The notes: generated by a model not told the origin, from the sequence alone. DNA of 64,000 nt from Ophiodon elongatus (GCA_016806645.1 JACSYO010001932.1:1989501-2053500), one strand, 5' to 3'. Positions 13,281 to 26,592 are shown, numbered from the stretch's first letter. Program-made: numbers and translations.

Positions 13281-15547
13281 TGTATTCATTACTTTTAGTG
13301 TATGGTTTGGACTTCTCTGCTTGCTTACCAACTAGTATTCCCAAATTATTTGTGTTGCAACTTGTGGTGTTCAGCTGTAATATCTAAACTAATCTTTCCA
13401 ACTACTCACTGGCAACTGCAGAACTACCACCTTGGGTACAAGTACCCATCATTGGGAATCCCTAATTCTAAAGTAGGCCACTCAGTGACTTTTGAAGCAC
13501 CTCTAAAAGCTGCAGTTTGGCTCTCCTAAAGTTGGCTTTCTTTCCGACAGTAAGCATCGGTGTCAAATAGTTACTATCTGTGAGCTCTTTGGCCTTTACA
13601 CTTCAAACTTGCCCCCCACTGCTGACAGTGCCAGCAGGTAGCAAGACCCACAGAGCCACAGACATCTGTTCTGTTCTCGCTATCTGTCTCCCTCTAATTC
13701 TAGGAAACTTCCTTATTACATATATATAAACACATAAAGGATTGGATGAATTTCTCTGCCATGCCCACCAATCATGTAGGTGTGACCTGTTCACCTCAGA
13801 GCCCAAACATGTCTTCTCTGCTGAAGCCTCCACATGAACTCCCTCACCTTAACGCCCACCATACAAAGGGGATTTTACACCCGAAATTCCCGCGAGCTCA
13901 GCGGTCGCACAGCGAGGCCTCTGCTCGCTCTGTGATCCTCGCTGTCCTCCGTGCTGCAGGAGAGGGATATGGGCCGAAGGGATGAGGTCAAGACAGATGC
14001 CGTACTTCTTATGTGCTGTAAACAGACAGGGTGGGGGGGGGGGGGCAAATAAAGAGGAAGCTCGCGACTCCCGCCTCACACAGTCTCACACATAACCTGC
14101 TTACCATTTTTTCAGTGTGACTAAATATGCATATGCAGAGAAACAGAGAGGACCCCACACACTCCTACTCATGGGATGCGTGCACACTGTCACATAATTG
14201 TGAGTGATTTGGACGAGTCAAGCGCTCTCAAAGCTACTTTATAAATACAGACAGCTTCACACATTAGAGAATGCCTGTTTGTGGTCACATGATGCATTTC
14301 TTGGGCACCATGCTAATATGACAAAGATGTTTACTTTTGCTCCCAGTTCCACAAAACATTACAGGCAGCAGCAGCTTTGGACAACTTCACACGTCTCATC
14401 TTTCGTTTCGAGGCTGTATTTACACAGTTTTTCATTGTCGGTGCAGACTTTTGTGTCAACATCTTTTCAACATCAAAATGCTTCACTCGGTTATATGACT
14501 CATAAAAATGCCTTTATTTTTTTTTTTTACCAAACTAGAGCAAGTCTTTCAATAAAACATGCATGCTTTTTTGACAATGCCTGACAAAGCCGTTGTGGAT
14601 GTGACCTAGAACGAGCTTAGAGGAGGCAAGCAGACACGTGAAGAATAAGTAGAGGGAGATGAACAGACAGACCGACAGAGCAGCAGGCAGCATAACATAG
14701 GTTGCATAACAATGACTTTTTCAGTACAGTACAGCCGGCCTGCCTGTTGATATGTGGGCGCGGGTGACTGCGGGACAATGCGAACTCGCCGTGTGCTGCA
14801 GAGCAAATACTACACGAGAGAATACTGTTGCCATGACAAGAGGGAGAGATGGAGAGGGTTGAGTAATGACAGAGAGGCAGTTTTGCAGCTGAAGAAAAGA
14901 AGAGGGTTTATCCATTCGCAGAGTGAGGAGAAAGAGGGAATAATAGATGAGTCAGCTGCTTACAATTTTCAGCGGCGAATCAAACAAGCAAGAAAATTAC
15001 ACTGTACAGCCAGTAGCAATGGAGTCAGGCCAAGCATTAGATAGAACCACTCCTACATACATGTGCTCTGGCTTCCTTTTGATGTCCCTCTCATGCTTTT
15101 CCTTCTTCGTTTTCTCTTGCACACACAACTACACAGCACACATCAAGGGACACAGATGAATGTGTTGTCGACCCTATTTCCACCCCTTCAGTGTGTGTAG
15201 CAGAACAGAATATATTCTTGTCTGGGACATGAGAAAAGCACAGATACCACATGTCTGCCTCGGGAGGATTGCCTCACCGCTCCACGCTGGATGTCTGGCT
15301 TCCCACGAGAAAGACAGCGCGGCTTTGAATTCGCTCTGTGTTTTGGTGCTGTATGACTCGGCCTCTGCAGTGCTATGTACTGCACACTCATGTCGTGCAT
15401 TGCTGACTGCACTGTCTGTTACCTGGCGGTCATAAGCTCATCATCCACACGCTGTCTCATCAGTGCGGTCACACTTACAGTAATCCTGACATTTCCGCGC
15501 CTTCGCCCTGCAGGGTGAATTCATGCAAATGTCTCTTTATTTAACGT

Positions 15548-15571
15548 AAAAAAAAAAAAAAAAAAAAAAAA
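15548..15571. repeat. poly-A tract
   Basis: A pure run of about 24 A after TTAACGT. It may be the tail of a retroposed sequence on the + strand, but the preceding GC-richer stretch is not recognisable as a known transcript. Confidence 0.85.
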
Positions 15572-17614
15572 GTTCAAATGGTGGCACATATTTGAAATTA
15601 AATGCATGATTAAATTCACTGCTTTTACCATAAATTTCTTGAGCAGTACCCTGCGACGACAGATCAAGTAAATTCACATATTTCTCCCGTCCGTGATTGA
15701 TATAACATAGATTCATGATTCAGCCAATTTACAGCCACTTTTACGATGCACTTTTACAAGTTGCCAGTGTTGTGAGGATGGCTTACCAAGATATAGATCT
15801 ATAAAAACTGAGCAAAAGCCAGACGTCCATCTTGTCAAGCTCACAGAGGTCTGAGGTAAATCATAGTAACTGACCTTTGGAAGTCTTCTTGCAGCCAATC
15901 TTGCAGCTGTGAGATGGAAAAACACCTGCCTATGGAAACCTGGTGTATCAGGACGGACGGACTCAATTTTAAGGCAGTGGATTTCTAACTTCAGTGGTAA
16001 AATATAATAAAGCCGTTCTTTAATGGGCGTTTCTGTTTATCTTCTCAAAACTGACATTCATTGGCATTCATTGACCGTGACTCCTACACAGCTTGTGGCA
16101 AATATTACTTTTTCAATTTTGTGAGATAACCTAAACCTTTCACACCAGACACACGAGCAAGACATGAAACAGTGGTTGTTTTCAATGGAGAACTTGGTTA
16201 CACATGGTATTTACTGTCATTCTGTTGCCAGGAATGTTTGGTGGTGCCAGTTATACTTCAAGAACTTTGTTGAAATGCTCAGTAGAAACGTTGCAAGAGC
16301 CTGTATGTGAGGAAGGCATTCTGTGGCTGAAATGAGAAACGTTTGATTAGGGATCAAAGTTTTGTCTTAAGTTTCCATTTTGTTTGACCCAATACCTAAA
16401 AACACAATGGGCTTGTAATTGCCACTGCTTGTCAAACTGATATACTGTATCCAATTTATTTCCCTTTCTTTGTAGTTTGCTGCAGCCCCAATCTTGGGGA
16501 AATATTCCAGTAGCAGGAATAAAATCTGGCAGTCACTGTAGATAGTTAAAAGACCACGGTGAGAATGAGTGTGTTTTGGTGCAGCTTAGTGATGCACTGT
16601 GACCACACCAGCAGACTCCCACTGCTTCCCTTTCATCATCCTGAAGGGCATCCCGGTGACAGCTGTCAGTCATCCTGCTGAATGGGTTCATAGTGCGATG
16701 ATGTCGTCATGGTTCTGTTTGTTTTCCCTCTGTGTGTGATCCTTTTCACCAAGATCAAAACGCAGGAAAGATAGGAAGACACATCCTGTAGCGGAAGTAG
16801 CATAGTAGTTGGATGGATTTTTTTGTTTGTTTATCTCTCAAGATTGCACGAGAGCGAGGTCAGCAATAATATGTATTTTGGCTCAAGTTTCCATCATCTT
16901 TGTACCCCGTGTCAACTTTAGAGCTAACACAGTGTTTCTGTTAACTTTAAATAATTATAGCACTCTGTAAGCAAAGAGAACTGGAGGGGAAAAAGTTGTG
17001 GATTGTTTGTCACTGACACAGAAGTGTATTAGAGTAATTAGTGGAAAGAATTGTGGGACAGTGTGATTCACAGAGAGCAGCAGTACACAGCATCAATCCT
17101 TGTCGTGGATCTTATGCACGAGCAATAGAGATACACGGGTTAAGAATGCTTCTTTGGAAAGAAATTAGCAGCAAGTTTTATAGAATGCATAGCTTAAAAT
17201 ATTGTGGTATAATGTGATAAACTGCAGGAAATGTGTCCAATAAATCTATTGTCGTAACCCTAACAGCACATTGTGTTGCAATTTCTTGCATGAATCATCA
17301 TTCTTACTTTAAGCCTTCTTGAGGTTTTGAACTTCTTTTGAACTTGGTTCTTTCAAACTTGGTTTACTTTTGAAAATGGATGACGCAACTCCAACATTTT
17401 TATAGATGCTGGATAAAGCGGGGGGCATTAAGGGCCAAATCTGTAATGGAACGCTTGTTTTTATGCTCCTGTAATAATTTGTTATTTCAATACTTCACAC
17501 CATCATGGCAAAGTTGGAGCAACAGGTTGATTCAAATTATTATGAGAGCATAATGAAGAGTGGAAATATTCCACTTTTGTCTGTGAAAGTGGTGTACGTT
17601 GCTCTAGTTCCATT

Positions 17615-17820
17615 TAAAGTAATAGTTTAAAATCTTCGGAGATGAGCTTTTTTTTCCTTTTACGGTAGAGAGCTAGCCAAAAAACAGAGCTACAGTCTAC
17701 ACAAAGAGACAGCTAGCTTAGCTTGGGTTAGCACAAAGACTGGAAAGGCTAGTTGTATCCCTTTGTTTGCAGTCTTTGTGCTCAGCTAAGCTAACCTGTA
17801 TCTGGCTCCAGCTACATACT
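17615..17820. repeat. folded-back copies of a TTAGCTTAGC dispersed repeat
   Basis: The segment AGCTTAGC...GTTAGCACAAAGACTG (17715-17741) is followed, after about 28 bases, by CAGTCTTTGTGCTCAGC...AAGCTAAC (17770-17793), which is its imperfect reverse complement. The surrounding words belong to a percomorph repeat whose other half appears at 34235-34560. Two copies in opposite orientation explain the arms. Confidence 0.6.
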
Positions 17821-17837
17821 TGCAAGTGTTTTCAATT

Positions 17838-18049
17838 AGGGTTTCCCCGTCTTGGATGATTAGTCGACTAATTGGTCTTTCCAATTTTTATTTAGTCAAA
17901 TTTGTAGCATCAGCATTTTATGCATTTTTCATGTCAAGTGACTTATTTTGATGAAACATATGAACACATCTCTGGTACTAATTTATTTGTCGACACAACT
18001 GTATGGCTGATAGTTGACTACAAATTGTGTTAGTCGAGGACAGCCTTAG
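17838..18049. mobile_element. short hAT-like non-autonomous element
   Basis: The left end carries GATTAGTCGACTAATTGG and the right end GTTAGTCGAGGACAGCCTTA, partial inverted complements of each other and typical of a fish hAT-derived element. The 210-bp body has no transposase. Assignment is by recalled termini; target-site duplications are not clear. Confidence 0.5.
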
Positions 18050-19238
18050 TATCAATCCTCTCAGGTAACTCTGCGCCAAAAAGCAAATAAATGTATTTCC
18101 CAAAATGTACAATTATTGCTTTAAGGCAAAATAAACCACAGCTGTAACCAGATGTGGAATTGCCAGCTTGTCATACCCCCAGCCAGCCAACTTTGCAGAA
18201 GGACATGAGTCAAGTTTAATTCCTTGTGTCTGTAGTCTCTCTGGTAAAATACTATATAAATATTATCTAACCAGATTTGTACTTATTATCAACATAAAGC
18301 ATTTGCATACAATCACAATTTAGTAAACAGTGGAAGTGGAAGGTAGTCAGGCTGCCATTTCCATGACTGTTCATGTATTCACTGCGAGCCCGTTCATGGC
18401 TTTCATTATCTAATATAAAACTAAATGATCCGTCTTTTCCATTTGTTTAAAGCACACCAGGATATTGCGCACATATCGCAGACTAGATCTATACGCCGGA
18501 TATCATACATTAATAATAAATCATATTCAACCATCTTCGTTTGCTAATTTTAAGCTAGCTTTGCGCAGAAAAAAGTAGTCCCTATTGATCTTCTATGGAT
18601 TTAGCAGTGAGTAAGGTCTTCCTCACTGTTAAATCCAGACACATCATCCCTCCTGTTGCATTTTTTACTTTGGGAAGGTGAAAAATACAATACTCTCCTT
18701 TTAACTTTGAGGATATCTTCTGTTGGACTTGCTGTTGTTCCATGCAAACCGTTGAAAGCTTGACAGGCCTCCTGCGCCTAGTTACCATTGCTAATGAAGG
18801 ATCGGACAGTAGGTGTTCGAGAGAGGGTCGTAGCGAAGGGTCAATTGTGCTCTTCAGCTAGGCAAATCCATTAGGAAAGGAGAAAACTGGTGACCTCATG
18901 CCATGCCAGAGAACTGTCTTTCATTGCGACTGGAGTGACTGTTGTTTTTTGAGGGATTCTATTAGATTAGCATGAAAGAGACAGGCTTCAGCATTATCGT
19001 GAATGAATGCCTTCAGCTGGTTCCATTTACTTACATTCACAAAGCCTTTAGTAAACCAGATGTCCAAATGAAATCATGGCACTCGTGTCTTTTCCTGTTC
19101 ACCAAGCACCATGGGACATTTCATCACACTGGGGAATCTTGTCTCTTGTTCTTTCTTCCACACAACCTCACGCTGTCTCGCACTCCGACGCTCTTTTTAA
19201 TTGTCTCTACTCTCTCTCTACCTTGTCACTCAGCATAT

Positions 19239-19260
19239 GTGTGTGTGTGTGTGTGTGTGT
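19239..19260. repeat. (TG)n microsatellite
   Basis: About 11 TG dinucleotides. Cysteine/valine-rich open frames crossing it are artefacts. Confidence 0.95.
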
Positions 19261-20689
19261 GATTTAAGGCAGTTCCAGGGCTAAGTGATTAATTAGTAAC
19301 AACACAACTTGCTTTGCTTGACAGTTGGACTGTGCAGGTTTAAGGCCTTTGAGCACACCTCGTGCCCCGCTGACAGGAAGAAAATGGAGGAGGGAATCAA
19401 TATTGTCTGGGTTTTAGCCACATGACTTCCCTTTCTGTTTGCTGTGGAGCAACAAAGGGCCATCTCTGTATGAGCAGCTATAAGAGGGCTGAGAGGAGAA
19501 GGAAGGAGATTTTGTATTTAAAGGACTGTGTTGAGATTGTCCATCTTTTACTGTCCGTCTTTATTCTTGTGCTTTCTGCCTGAATGATTTTGTCCAGCTC
19601 CCTCTGAGCTACACACACCGCCTTTGTCTCTCTGACGGACATTTTTTCTAACTTTTTTTCCTCACCCTCTTAATTCCTTATGCATCCTCATCCCTCTCCC
19701 TTTTCTCCCATTTCACTTTTCTCCCTCTCGTTCCTTCCTCTCGCTCTCTCCGTCTCTTAACTTGTTCTCACTTCGCAAATTATCAAGTGGCAGTATTTTG
19801 GGCTTTTAACAGAATGTATTCACTTAGCAAGGGTACCTTCGTCTTCAAGAACAGGGATTTGCAATTACCCGTCAGACTCAGCACAGCGAGAGAACAATGC
19901 TGGAGAGTGTCCTCTGAATTCCCACACAGATTTTTACACGTGCTTTAAAGTCAGCCTGTGCAGTTCTGCTACACTTCCCCACTGCTCTCGTGTAACTCTG
20001 TCGAACTCCCGGCGCCGCCCTTCATAACCATCTGTAGCCTACATACCATGCCATCTGCTTTCTGAGTCTTCCAGAGGAGGTGCAGCTTTGGGTTCACTTC
20101 AGTTCTTGAGGATGGCTGATCCATTCACTAATCAAATATGGCCATGGCTGAGAGGGCTACTCTAAAAATGTGCCGGGGCATGGAGGACTGATTGCCTGCT
20201 AATCACAATCAGAACATAAAGCCTTCTGGATTTCTTGTAAAGCATCAACACAAGATTTACGGTGATTTAGAGGCACCAGTGTGAAGCCGCTGGACTATTT
20301 CTAGCTGTGTGTGCTGCACATTTGCTGAAGAGTGGAGTCTTCGCGTTGAACAAACCTTTTGAAATTGAATTATTGCTTGTGGAATACATCAGCACATTTT
20401 GCAACCAGGATACTGTATTTATTACACAACATCTGTTACTTCCTACGCCATGAGCAGGTGGCAAAAAGAGTTAATTCCTTTTAAACCCGCAACAGGAAAC
20501 TTCACATACTAATAGACAGGAATAGTGGAAAGAAACGTGGAAATGTGGAAAGATTGTGGAATAGCTCAACTTATTTGATAAGAAATAGGAGCAATGAAAT
20601 TATTCAAAAACATACATCCACATATTGAGTCAGCTGTAACACCCCATGTAAAACGTCAAATCAACGTAGATTCTTTTGTCACGTAACAT

Positions 20690-20860
20690 CAGTGGGTATT
20701 TTAACCCAAACAACGATCTTTTCCTAAACCTATTCATGTTGTTTTGTGGCCTCAACCTGACTGAGTTGTTTCCTGTGGAGACGGAAGTTTATTTTGAAAA
20801 GATCGTATGCATGTAACGAGCAGAATTAAAAGTGTTGCTGGCTTTTGTAGGAAACTTTCG
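20690..20860. repeat. dispersed repeat, CTTTTCCTAAACCTA family, copy 1
   Basis: Words such as ACGATCTTTTCCTAAACC, GTTTTGTGGCCTCAACC and GTATGCATGTAACGAGC are in the same order as in a widespread percomorph repeat. A second partial copy is at 43330-43430 (AACCAAGTAGTTTTGCTGCC). Non-coding. Confidence 0.5.
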
Positions 20861-22080
20861 TAAGATATCATATGAGCTGTATAGTATAGTTGAATGTTGA
20901 ATAAAAGATATACAGATATATTGTGGAATTAGTTAGCTAAAAGTAAAGTTTGATAATATTATGGATGATGGATAATATATTCAACAGTTCAATAGTAAAT
21001 AGGTCTACAATACATTTTATGCTTCCATTAAACCATATAATTAAACTGCCAGTACATTGCATCAGCATTTTACTCAAAGCAGTTTCTTCCGATTAATTTT
21101 CATTAAAAAAATGGCAGTTAAACTGTGTGGTGAAATATCTTTCATGAACAAAGCAGAGCACAAAATCTGTAAAGCAAGCAGACGTCTCAACAAGTAGCTC
21201 AATCAGATATGCAGACTTTCATCCCCAATACGAGCAGCAGGGCCAAATGCAAATCATTCAACATTTGGAACATTGAGCGCAGAAGAGCTCCCAAACGGTA
21301 CAACTAGGTCCAAGAACAACGGTCCCGTTGAAATGGCTGCATGTGACAGATTTCTAAACCCTGCCTCTGCATCAGAAATAACCCAGCACTATAAATATGG
21401 TCATACAGAACTACTCGTCCAGAGGACATGCTGACAAACTAATCAAATGATTCTGTCTAGTTGGCATTTCAAAAATGTAATTGTCTTAAAATATTACACA
21501 TACGCATTATGTTACAAACGTAAAAAAAAATCTAATCAGAAAATTGCAACAAATTCAAATTTTATGACTACTTGGATGTGGTTCCATTTTTAAAGTCAAA
21601 CTTCCTTCATGGTGAGAAATGCTGGGCATATTGACACCAAGATTTAGGATGTGTCTATTAAGCAGAGGACTAAAGCTCTTTGCTGAAATTCAACTTCCAT
21701 ATTGAGGCTGACGGGTCAAATGGACATAAAGAAATAACAGCAATATACTTGAATCTTTATTCTGATACACGAGTATTCCAGCAAAGACACAGACATAAAT
21801 GCATTGGCACGCATGGTCAAATTACTTGATAAAACATCATGTAATAGGCTGCAGCTGAAGAATGATGGCAAGAGTCCATCAGCTGATGGTACCGGCATGA
21901 ATGGATGTTAATGTTTCCTCAGAATGGTGGAGCATGGAAATCATTTCTAAAGAAGCAGATCATAGAGTATGAAACAAAAGAGCTTGTGCTTTGCAAGTGG
22001 ATGCTTTAAACTGTTACGCTCCCACACAGCCGGTCTGAACCTGATTCTAACCTTGTCCCGTCATGTGACCTTGCCCACAG

Positions 22081-22311
22081 AGGGTGGCCAGATCAACAAC
22101 AACGTGGGACCGGGCTCCAACATGGTCCAGCAGCACCCTTACCCTGCCCTCAACCAGCTGGCTCACGTCTACGAACAGCAGCAGCATCAACAACAGCATC
22201 AACAACAGCAGCACCACCACCACCAGCAGCAGCAGCAGCAACAACAGCAACAACAGCAGCAACAGCAGCAAAACAAGGATCTTAACAAGTACGCCTCCCT
22301 GAAGGCTGTGG
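22081..22311 (+). CDS. shisa9: Shisa9 (CKAMP44), internal exon with polyQ tract
   Basis: Shisa9 is a single-pass auxiliary subunit of synaptic AMPA receptors; this exon encodes part of its cytoplasmic tail. It reads in the frame beginning GGQINNNVGPG, then PYPALNQLAHVYEQ, a Q/H tract, and KDLNKYASLKAV. The block YEQ...LNKYASLKAV matches the corresponding block of mammalian SHISA9 as I recall it. The acceptor ACAG|AG and donor TGG|GTGAGT are good; the exon begins at codon position 2 and ends after one base of a codon (phase 1), which joins the exon at 32002 to restore an alanine codon. The Q/H tract has Q and H blocks followed by 16 consecutive Q encoded by mixed CAG/CAA codons; the mammalian protein lacks such a tract here. 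The exon is 231 bp; upstream exons are missing from the window. The a/b paralogue cannot be told. Confidence 0.9.
22182..22269 (+). repeat. coding CAG/CAA/CAC repeat (polyQ/H)
   Basis: A trinucleotide tract inside the shisa9 exon encodes alternating glutamine blocks, four histidines, then 16 glutamines. CAA interruptions break the CAG run, which generally limits slippage. The antisense strand shows a leucine-rich frame that is only its shadow. Confidence 0.95.
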
Positions 22312-23294
22312 GTGAGTGTCAGTCAAGTTCTCTTATTATCTGTCAATTTTAAGATGGACTGAGGAACAGTTGCCGTTTAAGTTAGGCAGCGTATTTGATG
22401 CCGTGCTATTGTTTTTTAGAAGACGGGCTGGTTTTATCAGTCATTGCTGCTGGCTCCGACTATAGCAGGGTTTGGAGAGGGTGCATCATCGTCACGGTGA
22501 ATCTCGGGGGCTTCCCTCATTCTTGTCAGCGGAGTCACCATCTGATGCATCTTGAGTTGGCAGTGAATCTCAAGGCTTTTTTATCAATTACTTCGTTTCT
22601 CTTTTACGAACGTTTTGTGATCCCGACACAAAGGGTGGTATTTCCAGAGGTCTCTGAACGATAGCAGTGCTGCAGGCGGATCCAGCAGGTGTTATTGACT
22701 GAGCGGGCAAACTGGACACGCTGTAAAACAGAAACAGGGTGCTCGTCAAGCTGTTTGACAGCTTAATGCAGGCCAGTGCAGCACAGCCGATCGGCAGTGG
22801 CATCACTATTTCATAACCTGAATTCATTTAAAATTGACTGGCTGAATATTTCAGCATGTGTCTGTCATTTTGTTTATGCTAGACAAGTAACCCGGCCCTC
22901 ACTCCAATTCAGCCCACTCAGGCCAGATATCCACAAACACATCTCGATATCCGTATAAACAGCTGCAAAATGCTATTTGTTTGCAGTTATTAGAAAACAA
23001 TCAGCTTGTCTTTGAGAAGCCTTTATCTGCATGCCAAGCAGCAGAAAGTAAAATATGTGATTCAGATGACAAATGTAGGTGTGAACTTTGTCTGTATTGT
23101 AAATCTAAATAATATTCCCTACGCCACGCTGCATGCACAGGGACGTGACTCATCCCAAGACATGTTACAGTAATAGATCATGATGCTTGTTTACGGTGAG
23201 CTCTGCTTTGTGCCCTGGAAGCGAGACGGTGTTATGGAAAGCAGCAGTTTACAGGGCCTAGCAAACCCCCCTCCAACCCCCACACATATACACA

Positions 23295-23917
23295 AACCAA
23301 TTACCTTCAGAAGTCACATAATTAGTTAAATAAAGTCCACCTGTGTGCAATCTAAGTGTCAAATGGTCTGACGGAGCACCATTAAATCCATTAATTAAAA
23401 GACGTCAAGAATATGGCACCACAACAAACCTGCCAAGAAAGGACCAATAAACACGGACCACGCAAGGAGGACAATAATCAGAGAGGCAACAAAGAGACCA
23501 AAGATCACCTTGATGAAGGAGGTGGAAAGCTCCACAGCCGAGATCGGAGTATCTGTCCATAGGACCATTTACCCTCCACAGAGTTGGGTTTTATGGAAGA
23601 GAGGCCACAAAAGAAGCGTGTTTTCTTATTTTCAGGTTTCTTGTGGTGCCATATTCTTAATAATGGTGCTGCGTTAGATCATGTGACACTTAGATTGCCC
23701 ACCGGTGGACTTTAAATCTATAATTATGTGTCTTCTGAAGATTTTTTGATTTTTTTCAACAAGTTTTTACTTTTTTTTTATTTCACTTCACCAATTTGAC
23801 TATTTGGATTAGGTCCATTTCATAAAATAAAAATAAAAATTCATTTTAATTCCAGATTGTAATGCAACAAAAAAGGAAAATCACCAAGGTGGGTGAATAC
23901 CTTTGCAAGGCACTATA
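23295..23917 (+). mobile_element. Tc1/mariner relic, folded back
   Basis: Positions 23305-23550 carry the left untranslated part of a teleost Tc1 element and a stretch equivalent to the N-terminal helix-turn-helix region of the transposase (GGAGCACCATTAAATCC, AGAGAGGCAACAAAGAGACC, TCTGTCCATAGGACCA). At 23633-23740 the left part reappears in reverse complement (TTGTGGTGCCATATTCTT against AAGAATATGGCACCACAA). A normal right end follows (23741-23917), finishing GGGTGAATACCTTTGCAAGG. The catalytic DDE region is absent and frames are broken, so it cannot encode an active transposase. The arrangement suggests an internal inversion-duplication or an insertion of one copy into another. Confidence 0.85.
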
Positions 23918-25689
23918 AATAACTGGCAGCATTAATTGAAAACATGAATAGTATGTGTAAGTGGACAACTTCATGTTAGCTTAAAGGAAAGCCACACCGC
24001 ACGAACATCTGTGAAAATGCTGATTAACACTGTCATCCTCAGTCTTTGACCCTGGCATCTGCTGTCATATTATTTGTTGGTGTATTTCTGTTCATTGCCA
24101 GATAACTAGCCAAATATAGACATCACACAATAGATATTTTCAGCTACAGCTGTATTTGATTGCATAAAATTGTTCAGTTATCTGAAATGCCAACAGAAGG
24201 CGCCTTGGTGTCAGTCTCCAAGGATCACAGAACAAAGGGATTTTTTCTCAACTCAATATTCTTGCACCAATATTCAACCAGGAGAGAATGAATCCATCAT
24301 AGGAGAGATGCCAATTTATCCACTGACAGGAGCTTCAATAGACCAGAATGCAGCACAGTCACAATTTGAGGAAGGGACGCAACCCTGCTGTTTCCCGACT
24401 GGGAAAACCTTCCTCTCTGATGTTAGGCTACAGCTTTCCTTTCATCTCAACCACACATAAAAGCAACAGATGGATGCAGCACATGCTCTGGGGAAAGAGG
24501 GATGGCATTTTGGGAAATCTCTAACTGTAGGGGGAAACAGATGAGGCAGGCGGGTGGAAAAGAAGGTGCAAGGAAAAGGCCAATTCTAGCAGAAATACTG
24601 GAATTGGTTAAATGTTACAAATTGAGAATGTACTCCATACAATAACTGTATTCAAATAATCAGTTTCACTATAATTTACTGCTCAAAAGAGTTATTTCAA
24701 AACATATAGTTTCTGGGAATCAAACTTGAGGAGAGCAACATCAAGCAAAAGGCCCAGTTCTGAAAAGTCAAATGTTAGTTTCTGTTTCCTTCTTTCATGC
24801 ATTAAAAATGTTCAAGATCCCTTCCAGACATTTTTCAAGCCATATATAAAAAACTCAATTACCATTGTATCCACTACTTCTCCCTTATTCAAAAATCCAG
24901 AATATATGAACATGCAAATATATATGTAAATATTCTACTTGAAAAAATGTAACGAATGGAAACTGAAAGTGCCATCTTCAGTGCATATTGAACTGCAGGG
25001 TTCAAGTTTCCACATCACACTAATGTAAGTCACATGTCAGTTACACGACTGGCTCCAGGCTAGTTCTCCTGCTTGTACGTCTTAGAATCAGATTTAAGGT
25101 GAGCACAGAGAGATGAACGTGAAGGTGAGATGTTGAACTCCGCACATACTGGTTTTTGGTTTGGGTCCATTTAGGATAGCTTAATAATTAATTAAGAATT
25201 TTGTGAATATTTCAGCCAGAGATTAATGTTAGAACCCCGGCACCAGCAAACAAGATGACCGACCAACACACACTGCAACTCTTGGCAAAACCTACAGGCA
25301 ACACTGGTCCAAAGAAAATAACTCGGCCCACGGTCTGTTTCTGTGCAAACACACACCGCTTTTCTCCACTTCTTTACTCCAGAACACATAAATCAACTTC
25401 TCTTTTACAAAAGACATTTAGCTATCAGCGACATTTCGTGATGGTCGATAAATTACACTTCATTATTTTCATACAGGCAGAAGACAGTGACATTCTTTCA
25501 AATTAGTGCTGTAAGCTTTGTCAAATAAAGAAACTGCATACTCCCACACACTTTACTCAGCTTCTTTCTGTTCGGCAGTGACCTTCATCAAGACCATTTA
25601 ACTTAATAACTGCCACGTCTCATATTGCATTTCAGCAGACTAAAAACACAAGTGAATGTTTTGGCACACAGTGCTCTGAAGTAAAAGCC

Positions 25690-25830
25690 TGAAAATAGGG
25701 ATCCCCGGTTCTATTTTTTTGATTAAGAATACCTTTTTAATCAAGAATTTAATTTGACTCAAATTGTGACCTTAAGAATCGTAATGGAATTGAGAGATTT
25801 CTAAATATTCCCACCGCTAGTGACAATCAT
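25690..25830. mobile_element. possible hAT-like fragment
   Basis: Words GGGATCCCCGGTTCTATTT, GATTAAGAAT and CAAGAATTTAATTTGACTC resemble the end of a fish hAT-derived repeat built around 'AGAATCG' motifs. There is no coding capacity and no clear second end. Weak call based on recalled patterns. Confidence 0.25.
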
Positions 25831-26592
25831 CTGACTTGAGGGCGATTTTAATGTTTAAAACATCAAACACAAGTGTTTAAATGTTCAACATGAACACAGA
25901 AACAATTACTCAGAAAAATTCTTTGGCAAGACTGAATGTTTACCGTGATTGATTACTACTCGGAGGCCGTGTTAACTCTCTGCAAGTTGACTTTTATAAC
26001 GCACTGACATCTTCTGAGAGCACTCACTATTAATCTAGAAAGCTGTGGTAGATTTCCGAAAAGGGTTGGAAGTCATATAAAGTGTACAGTATTACAAATA
26101 TGCAAAATCACCAGTGTGGTTCAGTATTGTCCATGTGGGCTTACACAAGACCCTCTTTGCAAAGACTGAATTGGTCACCAATGTAGAAATTAATCAAACC
26201 TTTCAGTGCGTCTGACAATTCTCTTCCTGTCTTCCTCTTCAACTCCTTTCCAGTCCACTTCTTCTCTCTCTGCTTCTTTATATATAAAATGGCCCTTATC
26301 TTCCCGTCACCGCTTCTCCTGGACCATTTTCCTCCCGTTTGCTCTTCTAACCTTTAATGTCTTGGCTTGTTTTTCCTCTCTCTCACCTTCCCCCTCCACC
26401 TCTCTCCCTCCTTGTCTCATTCGTTTCCTCTCTCCTATTCTTTTCTGCTCCCTCCCTCCCACCTCTCTCCATTTCCCATCTTCTCATCTTCCTTCTGTCA
26501 AAGCGGCACCTTTATCATCCACCTCCTGCCCTCTTCTCTGCATTTTCCCTCACCTTTTTGTTTTTGCTTATTTTTTCTCCCTCTCCCTCTCC

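Larger units (their letters stand above)
1..22080 (+). other. shisa9 intron, 3' part (gene-free)
   Basis: This stretch lies upstream of the first recognisable shisa9 coding exon and ends in a splice acceptor (a run ending ...TTGCCCACAG at 22080). I looked for the expected preceding exon (membrane helix followed by a juxtamembrane segment) and saw nothing that translates to it, so upstream exons probably lie outside the window. The content is AT-rich non-coding sequence with simple repeats and transposon relics listed separately. Open frames of 60-130 codons here show no recognisable domain and no paired splice signals. Calling it an intron is an inference from the exon at its right edge. Confidence 0.7.

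Noticed and set aside
1..22080. Search for upstream shisa9 exons (cysteine-rich and membrane segments)
   Set aside because: No translated stretch with the expected membrane helix or conserved cysteines was seen; the exons are probably outside the window, though a short one could have been missed by eye.
22047..22271. Minus-strand leucine/valine-rich frame
   Set aside because: It is the antisense shadow of the shisa9 CAG/CAA tract; its composition is entirely explained by the repeat.
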